From Prevotella sp. (GTDB lineage Bacteria > Bacteroidota > Bacteroidia > Bacteroidales > Bacteroidaceae): a stretch of DNA of 34,543 nucleotides. The DNA lies in NCBI GenBank assembly GCA_024695815.1, contig JAILHK010000015.1:1-34543 (forward strand). The letters run 5' to 3'. The notes under the pieces are model-generated. The model did not search any database. It saw only the letters and a program-made list of their open reading frames with translations, and had not been told where the DNA came from. Of the stretch, positions 6,334-13,523 are shown in pieces (the stretch's first letter is position 1; each line of letters starts with the position of its first letter). A program made the translations under genes and the position numbers.

Positions 6334-6341
6334 TATTTTTG
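6334..6341 (+). promoter_or_regulatory. -7 element of the C11 peptidase gene (TATTTTTG)
   Basis: TATTTTTG followed by C on the plus strand, 23 bases before ATG 6365. A purine-rich stretch (AGAAGAGAAAAG) between them may help ribosome binding. Confidence 0.6.
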
Positions 6342-6364
6342 CAAATGAGAAGAGAAAAGCAAAA

Positions 6365-7621
6365 ATGAGAAAACACTTTTTCCGATATTTCATCTGTTTG
6401 ATAACTCTCTGTACATACACAGCTTGTAGCCAGGATGATGACGAGAGCGACCCTTTCTATCCCAACCGTGAGTATCAGCGTACCGTCTTAGTTTATATAT
6501 CTGGTGAAAACAGGCTCTGCACATTTATCAACGGTGAACTGAAAGAAATGTGCGAGGGCTCAAAGAAACTCAACGACAGTCAGGCTTTAGTGGTGTACGT
6601 GGACAATGCCAGCTCTAGTGAGAAACCTTTTCTGGCAAGAATTGAAAATGGAGCGCTGACAGACCGTTACGACTTTGTTTCCGATTCTCTATCGTCTGAT
6701 CCTTGTGTGATGTCTAACATTTTGAACTATGTGTCACACCGCTATCCAGCCAACGAGTATGGACTTGTGTTATGGGGACACGGCAGCGGATGGCTGAAAG
6801 AAGATTCAATAGCAAACAGCCGACGTGCATATGGCATAGACAACGGAAACAACACTTATACAGATGTGGGACCGTGGATCAACATACCTACTCTGGCAGA
6901 AATCCTGCGAAAGTGGGGACATCAGTTGCGCTTCATTCTTAATGACTGCTGCTATGCGCAATGCATAGAGAGTGCCTATGAACTGAGACACGTAGCTGAC
7001 TATATCATCGGGTCGCCAGCAGAAATTCCTGGTATCGGTGCACCGTATGATCAGCTAACACCAACACTATTTGGCACCACACCCAATTTCTACGAGGATA
7101 TTGTGAACAGCTACTTCAATCAAACTATCACAATTAAAGTCAACGCCAACGAATCATACATTGCACGTGTGGCACTATCTGTGATTAAAACCTCAGAGTT
7201 GCCATCATTGGCCAATGCAACCAGATTAATATTAGACAAGATAGACCTGCAGAATAGCCAGAAACTAAACGGATTGCTCTACTACGGCATGTATGAATAC
7301 CTGCCAGAAATGAGAATGGTTGACACTTTCTATGACATCAACGACTTCTTTCTGAATAAGGCTGATACAGAAGATTATAATGGGTGGAAAGAAGTTTTCG
7401 ACCGTGCGGTGGTATATCGTGTTTACGACAAATGGCAAACACTCTATTTGCCCCTTAGTAATTTCGACCTGCTCTCAGAACAGCGCTATGGGGGCGTTAG
7501 TATGTATGTACCACAACAACGCACTAACACCAACTTCTATAACGTCTGTGCAGAATATATCAAAAACTACGAATGGTACTATGCTGCAGGTTTAAGTTCT
7601 TTAGAACATCAGAAAGAATAG
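6365..7621 (+). CDS. Clostripain-family (C11) cysteine peptidase lipoprotein
   Basis: A 418-residue lipoprotein: the signal peptide ends in TYTAC with the lipidated Cys at position 21, followed by an acidic QDDDES stretch that favours surface export in Bacteroidetes. The peptidase C11 core has its catalytic His in LVLWGHGSGW (His139) and Cys in the FDAC-equivalent segment NDCCYAQC (Cys196). The family cleaves after Arg or Lys. The N-terminal part YQRTVLVYISGENRL matches the family's first strand. The gene converges on the phosphopantetheinyl transferase gene and overlaps it by 13 bases (7609-7621), so the two transcripts are antisense at their ends. Substrate unknown. Confidence 0.88.
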   Translation: MRKHFFRYFICLITLCTYTACSQDDDESDPFYPNREYQRTVLVYISGENRLCTFINGELKEMCEGSKKLNDSQALVVYVDNASSSEKPFLARIENGALTDRYDFVSDSLSSDPCVMSNILNYVSHRYPANEYGLVLWGHGSGWLKEDSIANSRRAYGIDNGNNTYTDVGPWINIPTLAEILRKWGHQLRFILNDCCYAQCIESAYELRHVADYIIGSPAEIPGIGAPYDQLTPTLFGTTPNFYEDIVNSYFNQTITIKVNANESYIARVALSVIKTSELPSLANATRLILDKIDLQNSQKLNGLLYYGMYEYLPEMRMVDTFYDINDFFLNKADTEDYNGWKEVFDRAVVYRVYDKWQTLYLPLSNFDLLSEQRYGGVSMYVPQQRTNTNFYNVCAEYIKNYEWYYAAGLSSLEHQKE

Positions 7622-8142
7622 GTTAAAACATAGTCGGCAGAACACTCATAGTTGATATTTACGACCTTGTTTTGCGTGATATCTTCAACCTGCATAACAG
7701 ATTCATTCATCTCACGCAAACGCATTTCGAAATACTGTAAATGGACTGAAGAGTGAAGTTTGAATAGAGTCTCTTTTGCCGACCACAATAACAACATTTC
7801 CTCTGTTGAGGAAACAGGCTCATCTTCGCGAATAAACCTCTTTGCGATACGTCCCACCCTGTCTGACTGATATTCAATATCTACTGCCACCTCTTCAAGG
7901 TCGGAAAGAATAAGTGCGGCAAAACCTCGCGTATGACTGACGCTGATATGCCATCCATCCAAGGTGGGCTTACCACTACTCTCATGTCCGATGCAGAGCG
8001 AATCGTCGCCCGTCATTGCGTGCAACAAACGATGCACAGCATCACGTTCCCTTTCGCGAGCAGTACCTTCGAAAGGCTCGTCCATGCGCCAAAGCCCCAA
8101 ACGGGTGTGGGCAGACAGTTGACGAATTTCAATCAGCGACAT
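7609..8142 (-). CDS. 4'-phosphopantetheinyl transferase (Sfp type)
   Basis: This enzyme transfers the phosphopantetheine arm of CoA to a serine of carrier proteins. The superfamily motifs are present in order: GKPTLDGWHISVSHT, VAVDIE with the metal-binding Asp and Glu, and LLLWSAKETLFKL, the WxxKE motif. I chose ATG 8142 (MSLIEIRQ); an ATG at 8157 is also in frame. Both overlap the end of gldE, as expected for translational coupling. The gene follows ssb and gldE in an order often seen in Bacteroidetes. The protein is short (177 residues), which suits AcpS-like duty on the fatty-acid carrier as well as secondary metabolism; which one cannot be decided. Confidence 0.88.
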   Translation of the reverse strand: MSLIEIRQLSAHTRLGLWRMDEPFEGTARERERDAVHRLLHAMTGDDSLCIGHESSGKPTLDGWHISVSHTRGFAALILSDLEEVAVDIEYQSDRVGRIAKRFIREDEPVSSTEEMLLLWSAKETLFKLHSSVHLQYFEMRLREMNESVMQVEDITQNKVVNINYECSADYVLTYSF

Positions 8143-9451
8143 CGTCTTTGCTAACAATCACCTTAATCTTTGATATGCGATGACCATCAAGTTCAACAAT
8201 CTCGAACTTGAAATTCTTATAGTCTATACGCTCATGCTCGCTTGGTATATCACCCTTGAGTTCAAGCATCAAACCAGCCAGAGTGTCGGCATCTCCCTCT
8301 ACCTCTTCAAAAACATCGTCATCGAGATCCAATATGCGATAGAAATCAGTCAGGAGTGTCTTGCCTTCAAACACGTAGGTATTGGCATTAATACGTATAA
8401 AGTTTCTCTCTTCTTCATCGTATTCGTCGTTAATCTCACCCACAATCTCCTCGAGCACATCTTCCAACGTAATAAGACCGCTTGTACCACCAAACTCATC
8501 GACAACAATAGCGATGTGCACCTTGTTTTCCTGAAAATCGCGAAGTAAATCGTCAATCTTCTTTGTTTCCGGCACAAAATAAGGCGGACGAATCAGCGAC
8601 TGCCAACGAAACGTAGAAGGCTTGCCCAGATGAGGCAGCAAGTCTTTGATATACAAAATGCCACGTATGTTATCAACAGAATCCTGATATACGGGAATAC
8701 GCGAATAGTTGTTTTCTACAATACACTTAATAACCTCTGAGAACGTAGAACGGAAGTTCAAGTCCACAATGTCTTGACGACTTGTCATTACCTCTTTGGC
8801 AGTCTCGTCGCCAAAGCGTACAATGCCTTCAAGCATGTTTTTCTCTTCCTTCAAGTCTTCCTTATCTGTGAGCTCTAACGCCTGTTCCAAATCATCAACA
8901 CTCAGAATACGGTTTTCTTTCTGAACCACCTTCTCTGCCAGTACACCGGTACGAATCAGTATGCTAGACAAAGGATAGAAAACCTTACGCAACACCATAA
9001 TAGAAGGTGCAAACGTACGGCATACAGCAAGAGCATGTTGAGAACAATACACCTTTGGCATAATCTCGCCAAAGAGCAGGAGAAGAAAAGTCAGTAAAAC
9101 AGTGATGACCAAGAACTCGAGCCACACAGCATTTCCAAAATGCACCACAGAGGCAAAGAAGAAGTTACAAAGCATAATGATTGTAACATTTACCAAGTTA
9201 TTGGTTATCAATATAGTGGCTAGTGTTCGCTCTGAATCTTCGCGAAGAAAAGCAATCTTTTTATCCTGATTATTTTTTTCCTCGTCCAACTCGCTAAGAT
9301 CTGTTGGAGAGAGCGAGAAGAAAGCAATCTCTGATCCAGAAGCAAAACCCGAGAAGAGCAATAAAACACAAGATAAAAAGGCTGAGATAAAGGCTCCGAA
9401 TCCAATCGGATTCAGATGTACTTCGGTTAGTATTTGTTGGAGATAGTCCAT
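8129..9451 (-). CDS. gldE: GldE-like CNNM/CBS/CorC_HlyC membrane protein
   Basis: A 440-residue membrane protein with an N-terminal DUF21/CNNM domain of about four membrane segments (residues 15-185, containing FSGFASGSEIAFFSLSPTDL and LLFGEIMPKVY). A CBS pair follows (EVMTSRQDIVDL, YSRIPVYQDSVDNIRGILYIKDLL, VVDEFGGTSGLITLEDVLEEIVGEI), then a C-terminal CorC_HlyC domain. The family is linked to divalent-cation transport. In flavobacteria the GldE orthologue is needed for gliding, but relatives in non-gliding Bacteroidales keep the gene next to ssb, as here. The gene is 9 bases from ssb and overlaps the downstream transferase gene. Confidence 0.9.
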   Translation of the reverse strand: MDYLQQILTEVHLNPIGFGAFISAFLSCVLLLFSGFASGSEIAFFSLSPTDLSELDEEKNNQDKKIAFLREDSERTLATILITNNLVNVTIIMLCNFFFASVVHFGNAVWLEFLVITVLLTFLLLLFGEIMPKVYCSQHALAVCRTFAPSIMVLRKVFYPLSSILIRTGVLAEKVVQKENRILSVDDLEQALELTDKEDLKEEKNMLEGIVRFGDETAKEVMTSRQDIVDLNFRSTFSEVIKCIVENNYSRIPVYQDSVDNIRGILYIKDLLPHLGKPSTFRWQSLIRPPYFVPETKKIDDLLRDFQENKVHIAIVVDEFGGTSGLITLEDVLEEIVGEINDEYDEEERNFIRINANTYVFEGKTLLTDFYRILDLDDDVFEEVEGDADTLAGLMLELKGDIPSEHERIDYKNFKFEIVELDGHRISKIKVIVSKDDVAD

Positions 9452-9460
9452 TTCAAATGA

Positions 9461-9910
9461 TTAAAAAGGCAACGGCTCGTCGGATGTTCCTGTGTCAGCT
9501 GTTGTCTGCCCTTGTCCTGCACCAGTATTCAATGCAGAAGAACCAGACGCAGAAGGAGCAGTACCATTGGCAGAAGAAAACTGTTTTGGCGTCAGCATTT
9601 CCATATTGTCAGCCCATATCTCGGTATAGTATTGACGCTTGCCCTGTTTGTCGTCATAAGAAGCATAGTGAATACGACCCTCGATATAAAGTTTGTCGCC
9701 CTTATGAACATAGTGCTCAACAACCTCGGCCAACTTACGCCAAAGAATAACGTTATGCCATTCTGTACGCTCAGGCACTTGAGTTCCATTCTGCAACGTA
9801 TAGCCACGTTCGGTGGTTGCCAGTGTCAAACGCGCCACGGCCTGTCCCTGATCTACATAGCGTACCTCAGGATCACGGCCCACATTGCCTATCAACATCA
9901 CCTTGTTCAT
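9461..9910 (-). CDS. ssb: Single-stranded DNA-binding protein
   Basis: SSB (149 residues) coats single-stranded DNA in replication, repair and recombination and recruits partners through its tail. The OB-fold spans about residues 1-108 (MNKVMLIGNVGRDPEVRY, TEWHNVILWRKLAEVVEHYV, KGDKLYIEGRIHYASYDDKQG). A Gly/Ser/Thr/Gln-rich flexible linker follows, and the acidic tip is DEPLPF, a variant of the usual DDDIPF. It is the first gene of the ssb-gldE-transferase unit. No clear promoter box is visible in the 97 bases before it. Confidence 0.97.
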   Translation of the reverse strand: MNKVMLIGNVGRDPEVRYVDQGQAVARLTLATTERGYTLQNGTQVPERTEWHNVILWRKLAEVVEHYVHKGDKLYIEGRIHYASYDDKQGKRQYYTEIWADNMEMLTPKQFSSANGTAPSASGSSALNTGAGQGQTTADTGTSDEPLPF

Positions 9911-9957
9911 ACCTTTATATATAATTAAAAACTTAAGTTTCTAAGAATATGAGCTTC

Positions 9958-9995
9958 CAATATTCCCTGATTCCAAGAATTAAAGGGAAATATTG
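9958..9995. repeat. Imperfect inverted repeat between ssb and the upstream gene
   Basis: CAATATTCCCT (9958-9968) pairs with AGGGAAATATTG (9984-9995) with one bulged base. There is no adjacent T-run in either direction, so it is not a standard terminator. It could be an operator for ssb or an mRNA-processing hairpin. Confidence 0.45.
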
Positions 9996-10007
9996 AAACG
10001 CCTGATT

Positions 10008-10568
10008 TTAGGCTTCACTAGGTAAAGGCTTTGCCTTACCTAAAAAGCGGAAATGGAAATTCTTTCCCTTAACAGAAGGGAACTGACTGCGATTGTCAAC
10101 TCGCTCACGCAGGTAATCAACAATACGGTTATAACAATCGATGCCAGACATTGCCTTCACCTGTGCAACAAAATGTGTATCACGATACTGGAACTTACCA
10201 GTACCTGGCACCATCAGAACACGCTTAAAATCTATTTCACCTTCATACCATCCCTCTAGTTCCTCGTTCAACTTCATAATGACGGGCGATGCCTGACGTG
10301 GTGCTACAGGAGGCTCTGGCGTACGCACGGCACGTTTCTCCTTAAAGTCAGCCATTGATGCCGCCTCAGTTTTTATAATAATGAAATAAACGCGGGGACG
10401 AATTTTATAACGCTTAGGATACAAGACATCGCTATCAACATAATCACGGATATCGGCTTCAAGAACAGGATTCATTCCTATTTCATCGATACTTTTCAAA
10501 AAGTCGATAGCTTCATCGACACTAAACACAAGTGTCTCTTTATCAAAATATCTTAAGTATAAATTCAT
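10008..10568 (-). CDS. Conserved hypothetical protein
   Basis: A 186-residue soluble protein that I cannot assign to a family. It opens with MNLYLRYFDKETLVFSVDEA, has an acidic DIRDYVDSDVLYPKRYKIRPRVYF segment, then a Pro-rich linker (RTPEPPVAPRQ) and a C-terminal part KFQYRDTHFVAQVKAMSGID with a basic end. No signal peptide or membrane segment is seen. The frame runs upstream to 10643, but that extension is a translation of the tRNA-Gly gene, so ATG 10568 is the start. It lies between the tRNA cluster and ssb and may be transcribed as read-through from the tRNAs. Confidence 0.75.
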   Translation of the reverse strand: MNLYLRYFDKETLVFSVDEAIDFLKSIDEIGMNPVLEADIRDYVDSDVLYPKRYKIRPRVYFIIIKTEAASMADFKEKRAVRTPEPPVAPRQASPVIMKLNEELEGWYEGEIDFKRVLMVPGTGKFQYRDTHFVAQVKAMSGIDCYNRIVDYLRERVDNRSQFPSVKGKNFHFRFLGKAKPLPSEA

Positions 10569-10601
10569 GATTTGAAGATGTTTTCCTGTAATATTAAGAG
10601 G

Positions 10602-10674
10602 AGCGGAAAACGGGACTCGGACCCGCGACCCCAACCTTGGCAAGGTTGTGCTCTACCAACTGAGCTATTTCCGC
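10602..10674 (-). tRNA. tRNA-Gly(GCC), copy 1
   Basis: A complete 73-nt cloverleaf on the minus strand: acceptor GCGGAAA/TTTCCGC with discriminator T, D-arm AGCTCAGTTGGTAGAGC, anticodon loop TTGCCAA (GCC), and T-arm with GGTCCGAGTCC. CCA is not encoded. Identical in sequence to the copy at 10944-11016. Confidence 0.97.
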
Positions 10675-10701
10675 ATAATTTCAAAGAAGGGTTTAAAATG
10701 G

Positions 10702-10785
10702 TGAAGAGGAGGAGACTCGAACTCCCACGTCGCAATTGACACTACCCCCTCAAAGTAGCGCGTCTACCAATTCCGCCACCTCTCC
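10702..10785 (-). tRNA. tRNA-Leu(GAG)
   Basis: A class II tRNA on the minus strand: acceptor GGAGAGG/CCTCTTC, anticodon stem CTACT/GGTAG with loop TTGAGGG (anticodon GAG), a variable arm, and T-loop GTTCGAGTC. The next three bases (10701-10699) are CCA, so the 3' end appears to be encoded, unlike its neighbours. Confidence 0.95.
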
Positions 10786-10813
10786 AACATGATTCACACT
10801 TGAATAAAAAGAG

Positions 10814-10895
10814 TGCCCAGAACAGGACTCGAACCTGCACGCCTTGCGGCACACGCACCTGAAACGTGCGCGTCTACCAATTCCGCCACCTGGGC
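10814..10895 (-). tRNA. tRNA-Leu(CAG)
   Basis: A class II tRNA on the minus strand: acceptor GCCCAGG/TCTGGGC with discriminator A, anticodon stem CACGT/GCGTG with loop TTCAGGT (anticodon CAG), a variable arm TGCCGCAAGGCG, and T-loop GTTCGAGTC. CCA is not encoded. Confidence 0.95.
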
Positions 10896-10943
10896 ATTTA
10901 CGATTAAGGCCTTCCCTAATCTCTCTTTTTGTTCAATATGTTG

Positions 10944-11016
10944 AGCGGAAAACGGGACTCGGACCCGCGACCCCAACCTTGGCAAGGTTGTGCTCTACCA
11001 ACTGAGCTATTTCCGC
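10944..11016 (-). tRNA. tRNA-Gly(GCC), copy 2, first gene of the tRNA operon
   Basis: The same 73-nt sequence as 10602-10674, anticodon GCC. It is nearest the promoter, so the transcript order is Gly-Leu(CAG)-Leu(GAG)-Gly. The identical outer copies could recombine and loop out the two Leu genes. Confidence 0.97.
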
Positions 11017-11068
11017 CTGTTTATCGCACTAAATTAAGTGTTTAGCATATCTCTCTCGATTGCGGTTG

Positions 11069-11098
11069 CAAAGGTACTGCTTTTTTTTGAACTGCCAA
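11069..11098 (-). promoter_or_regulatory. Promoter of the tRNA operon
   Basis: On the minus strand TTG (11098-11096), 19 bases, TACCTTTG (11076-11069). This is a good Bacteroidetes promoter, and transcription would begin about 45 bases before the first tRNA. Confidence 0.75.
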
Positions 11099-11129
11099 AA
11101 CTTTTCCGCATTTTTTTTAAAAAAAAGTG

Positions 11130-12317
11130 CTAATCCATGCGATTTTTATAGTCTTCGTACCCAAATTGGCGCAAAATCTCGAGATTTCCGTCTATTTTTA
11201 GCATTCCAATGGCTGGATGACTGATGCCGTTGAACATGCATGTTTTTACGGTTGTGTAGTGAATCATATCCTCAAAAATCACCTCTTCTCCCACTTTTAA
11301 TTCATGATCGAAGCACCAATTTCCCATAAAGTCGCCACTCAAACAACTATTTCCTCCAAGTCGATAGAGATGACCTGAGGCAGAAGAAGAATAAAAATCG
11401 GATGATTTTGATACTGTCGTATTCGTAGAATCATCACAAACAATGCTTTCTTCGGGATCAAAATGTTCGGCCCCACGTACATCGGGATAATATGGCATCT
11501 CTAAACAATCGGGCATATGACAGGTAAAGCTGACATCAAGAATAGCAGTACGAATACCTTTGTCCTCGACCACATCAACCACATGACTCACCAACGGACC
11601 GGTTTGCCAAGCAAAGGCGCTACCAGGTTCAAGTATGATTTTCAACCAAGGATAGCGTTCGTGCAGTCCTTTTAATATATTAATAAGGTGTGTAACATCG
11701 TAATCCTTGCGAGTCATCAGATGGCCGCCTCCCAAGTTGAGCCATTTCAACTGGGGAAACCACTTACTGAATTTCTCCTCGATGTGCACCAATGTGCGTT
11801 CGAGCACGTCTGCCCCACTCTCGCAATGACAATGACAATGGAAGCCTTCAATATCGTCAGGAAGCTGTTCGGGTAGCTTATCTGCAGTCACGCCAAAGCG
11901 GGTGCCTGGTGCACAAGGATTATAAAGCAACGTACCAACCTCGCTATATTCAGGATTGACACGCAAGCCTATGCTGGCTTTTCCTGCCACACGATTGTGG
12001 TAACGATTATATTGCGACAATGAATTGAACGTGAGATGCGAAGAGCATCGCACGATAGGATCTATCTCATCATCGGTATAAGCCGGCGAGAAAGTGTGTG
12101 CCTTTGCACCAAACTCATGGTAGGCCAGCAAGGCTTCGCTGAGCGAACTTGCTGTAGTGCTGTTGATATATTCACGAAAAATGGGGAAGGTTTTCCAAAG
12201 TGCGAAAGCCTTAAAAGCCAAGATAATCTCTACATCAGCCTCTTTTGCCACATGAGCAATGAGCTGGAGGTTGCGTCTCAGCTTTGCCTCCTCTATAATA
12301 TAAATAGGTGTTGCCAT
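11130..12317 (-). CDS. nspC: Carboxynorspermidine decarboxylase
   Basis: A fold-type III PLP enzyme (395 residues) that decarboxylates carboxynorspermidine or carboxyspermidine in the alternative polyamine pathway used by Bacteroidetes. The PLP lysine is in ILAFKAFALW (Lys36). Other family segments are GLRVNPEYSEV, GFHCHCHCESGAD, LNLGGGHLMTR, EPGSAFAWQTG, DVSFTCHMPDCLEMPYYPDV and LGGNSCLSGDFMG. A Ser/Thr/Asp-rich insertion of roughly 25 residues lies near residues 285-313, before YRLGGNSC. ATG 12317 is used; the frame's upstream TTG is not needed. It is the last gene of a four-gene unit, 9 bases after yggS. Confidence 0.93.
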   Translation of the reverse strand: MATPIYIIEEAKLRRNLQLIAHVAKEADVEIILAFKAFALWKTFPIFREYINSTTASSLSEALLAYHEFGAKAHTFSPAYTDDEIDPIVRCSSHLTFNSLSQYNRYHNRVAGKASIGLRVNPEYSEVGTLLYNPCAPGTRFGVTADKLPEQLPDDIEGFHCHCHCESGADVLERTLVHIEEKFSKWFPQLKWLNLGGGHLMTRKDYDVTHLINILKGLHERYPWLKIILEPGSAFAWQTGPLVSHVVDVVEDKGIRTAILDVSFTCHMPDCLEMPYYPDVRGAEHFDPEESIVCDDSTNTTVSKSSDFYSSSASGHLYRLGGNSCLSGDFMGNWCFDHELKVGEEVIFEDMIHYTTVKTCMFNGISHPAIGMLKIDGNLEILRQFGYEDYKNRMD

Positions 12318-12326
12318 TAAAAACAA

Positions 12327-12998
12327 TCAATATATTCTGGGTCCAAAGATGGTTGTGCCAATACGAACCATCGTACTACCGTGGGCAACGGCAATGTGAT
12401 AATCATCGCTCATGCCCCACGAGCGCTCGCAGAAAGCATCGTCATCGGCAAAGAACTGCGCCTTAACTTCGTCGAAGAAACGGGCTGCGGTATTGAATTC
12501 GCGTGCTATTTGCTCTTCGTCATCTACGTTTGAGGCCATCATCATTAGGCCACAAATCTGCACATGACTCATCTGTCGCCACTCGCCGTCGACCAAAAAC
12601 TGGCGACAAGCCTCGAGTGTAAAGCCATATTTTGTAGCTTCTTCAGCGATGTGGAGTTCCAACAGTACCTTCACTACCCTATCGGCCTTAGCAGCCTGTT
12701 TTTCAATTTCGCGAAGCAACTTCAACGAATCTACCGTCTCGATCATCGAGATATAGGGTGCGATATATTTCACCTTATTAGTTTGCAGATGTCCGATGAA
12801 GTGCCACTCAATGTCTTGAGGCAGTAGCTTTACTTTCTGTGCCAGTTCCTGTTCGTGACTCTCACCAAACACGCGCTGTCCCTCTTCATAGGCAGCGTTG
12901 ATAAAATCAACAGGATGAAACTTACTGATAGCCACCAGTCGCACCCCTTTCGGCAGCGACTGGCGGACCTCATTCAGTTTTTCTTTTACCGGATACAT
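12327..12998 (-). CDS. YggS/PLPHP-family pyridoxal phosphate homeostasis protein
   Basis: A 223-residue PLP-binding protein with no known catalytic reaction; family members buffer free PLP and affect amino-acid balance. The PLP lysine is Lys26 in LVAISKFHP. The rest of the signature is clear: FGESHEQEL, EWHFIGHLQTNKVKYI, ETVDSLKLLREI, and the closing GMSDDYHIAVAHGSTMVRIG then TTIFGPR. It sits just upstream of nspC (9-base gap), itself a PLP enzyme, in a probable operon with DUF4494 and the pseudokinase. Confidence 0.93.
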   Translation of the reverse strand: MYPVKEKLNEVRQSLPKGVRLVAISKFHPVDFINAAYEEGQRVFGESHEQELAQKVKLLPQDIEWHFIGHLQTNKVKYIAPYISMIETVDSLKLLREIEKQAAKADRVVKVLLELHIAEEATKYGFTLEACRQFLVDGEWRQMSHVQICGLMMMASNVDDEEQIAREFNTAARFFDEVKAQFFADDDAFCERSWGMSDDYHIAVAHGSTMVRIGTTIFGPRIY

Positions 12999-13007
12999 AG
13001 CGACGGT

Positions 13008-13496
13008 CTATTGTTCAAACTCGGGTTTATCGTCTTTTTGGGTTTTTCCAGTATGTTCATAGACGTCCATCAACTGTGTCTCGGTGATGCTGGAAATGGT
13101 ATAATCGATCATTGTACCACCCATCACCTCGTCGAGGTTCTTCACAGCACCGTTAAAGCTGCCTGCCTGTACTAGATAGTTGACGGTAGATTTTTTCTCT
13201 TTCTCAGACTTCTCATCGATGGTGATAAACTGCAACTTAGCCTTATACCATTTATCGGCCATTTCCTGGTCGCTGAAGAATATCTCACCATAAGGTGCCT
13301 TCTTGATGTCGGTAACGGTGAATTCGCCACTGATATATGATGACATCTCTTCGATGATACGTTCTTCTGCCTCACTAAAACTCAGGGCATCTACCACATA
13401 AGCCTCAGTCACTTTCTTTTGCATGCCGTCTTCCATAGTTTTCTCGTAGCGTATTTTGCACTCAAACCATGTAGCGGTTCTACTTCTCATTGCCAT
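13008..13496 (-). CDS. DUF4494-family protein
   Basis: A 162-residue soluble protein of a family restricted mostly to Bacteroidetes and without a known role. The recognisable features are the opening TATWFECKIRYEKTMEDG, an EAYVVDALSFSEAEERIIEE helix, and GEFTVTDIKKAPYGEIFFS followed by ADKWYKAKLQFITIDEKSEKEK. The C-terminal 15 residues are charged. Two ATGs (13496 and 13490) are possible. Its place between the pseudokinase and yggS, with gaps of 27 and 9 bases, suggests co-transcription. Confidence 0.85.
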   Translation of the reverse strand: MAMRSRTATWFECKIRYEKTMEDGMQKKVTEAYVVDALSFSEAEERIIEEMSSYISGEFTVTDIKKAPYGEIFFSDQEMADKWYKAKLQFITIDEKSEKEKKSTVNYLVQAGSFNGAVKNLDEVMGGTMIDYTISSITETQLMDVYEHTGKTQKDDKPEFEQ

Positions 13497-13523
13497 TTGT
13501 TTTCCTGTATATAAAATTTATGT

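Noticed and set aside
5473..6420. GH25 lysozyme as a prophage endolysin
   Set aside because: No holin, phage structural or integrase gene is nearby, and the protein has its own export signal and promoter.
10569..10643. N-terminal extension of the conserved hypothetical protein, and the 63-aa ORF at 10794-10985
   Set aside because: The residues MPRLGSRVRVPFSA are translations of tRNA-Gly genes; the same string appears at both tRNA copies.
10602..11016. tRNA cluster as an integration site for a mobile element
   Set aside because: No integrase gene, truncated tRNA copy or direct-repeat remnant is visible; the repeated tRNA-Gly genes are complete and intact.
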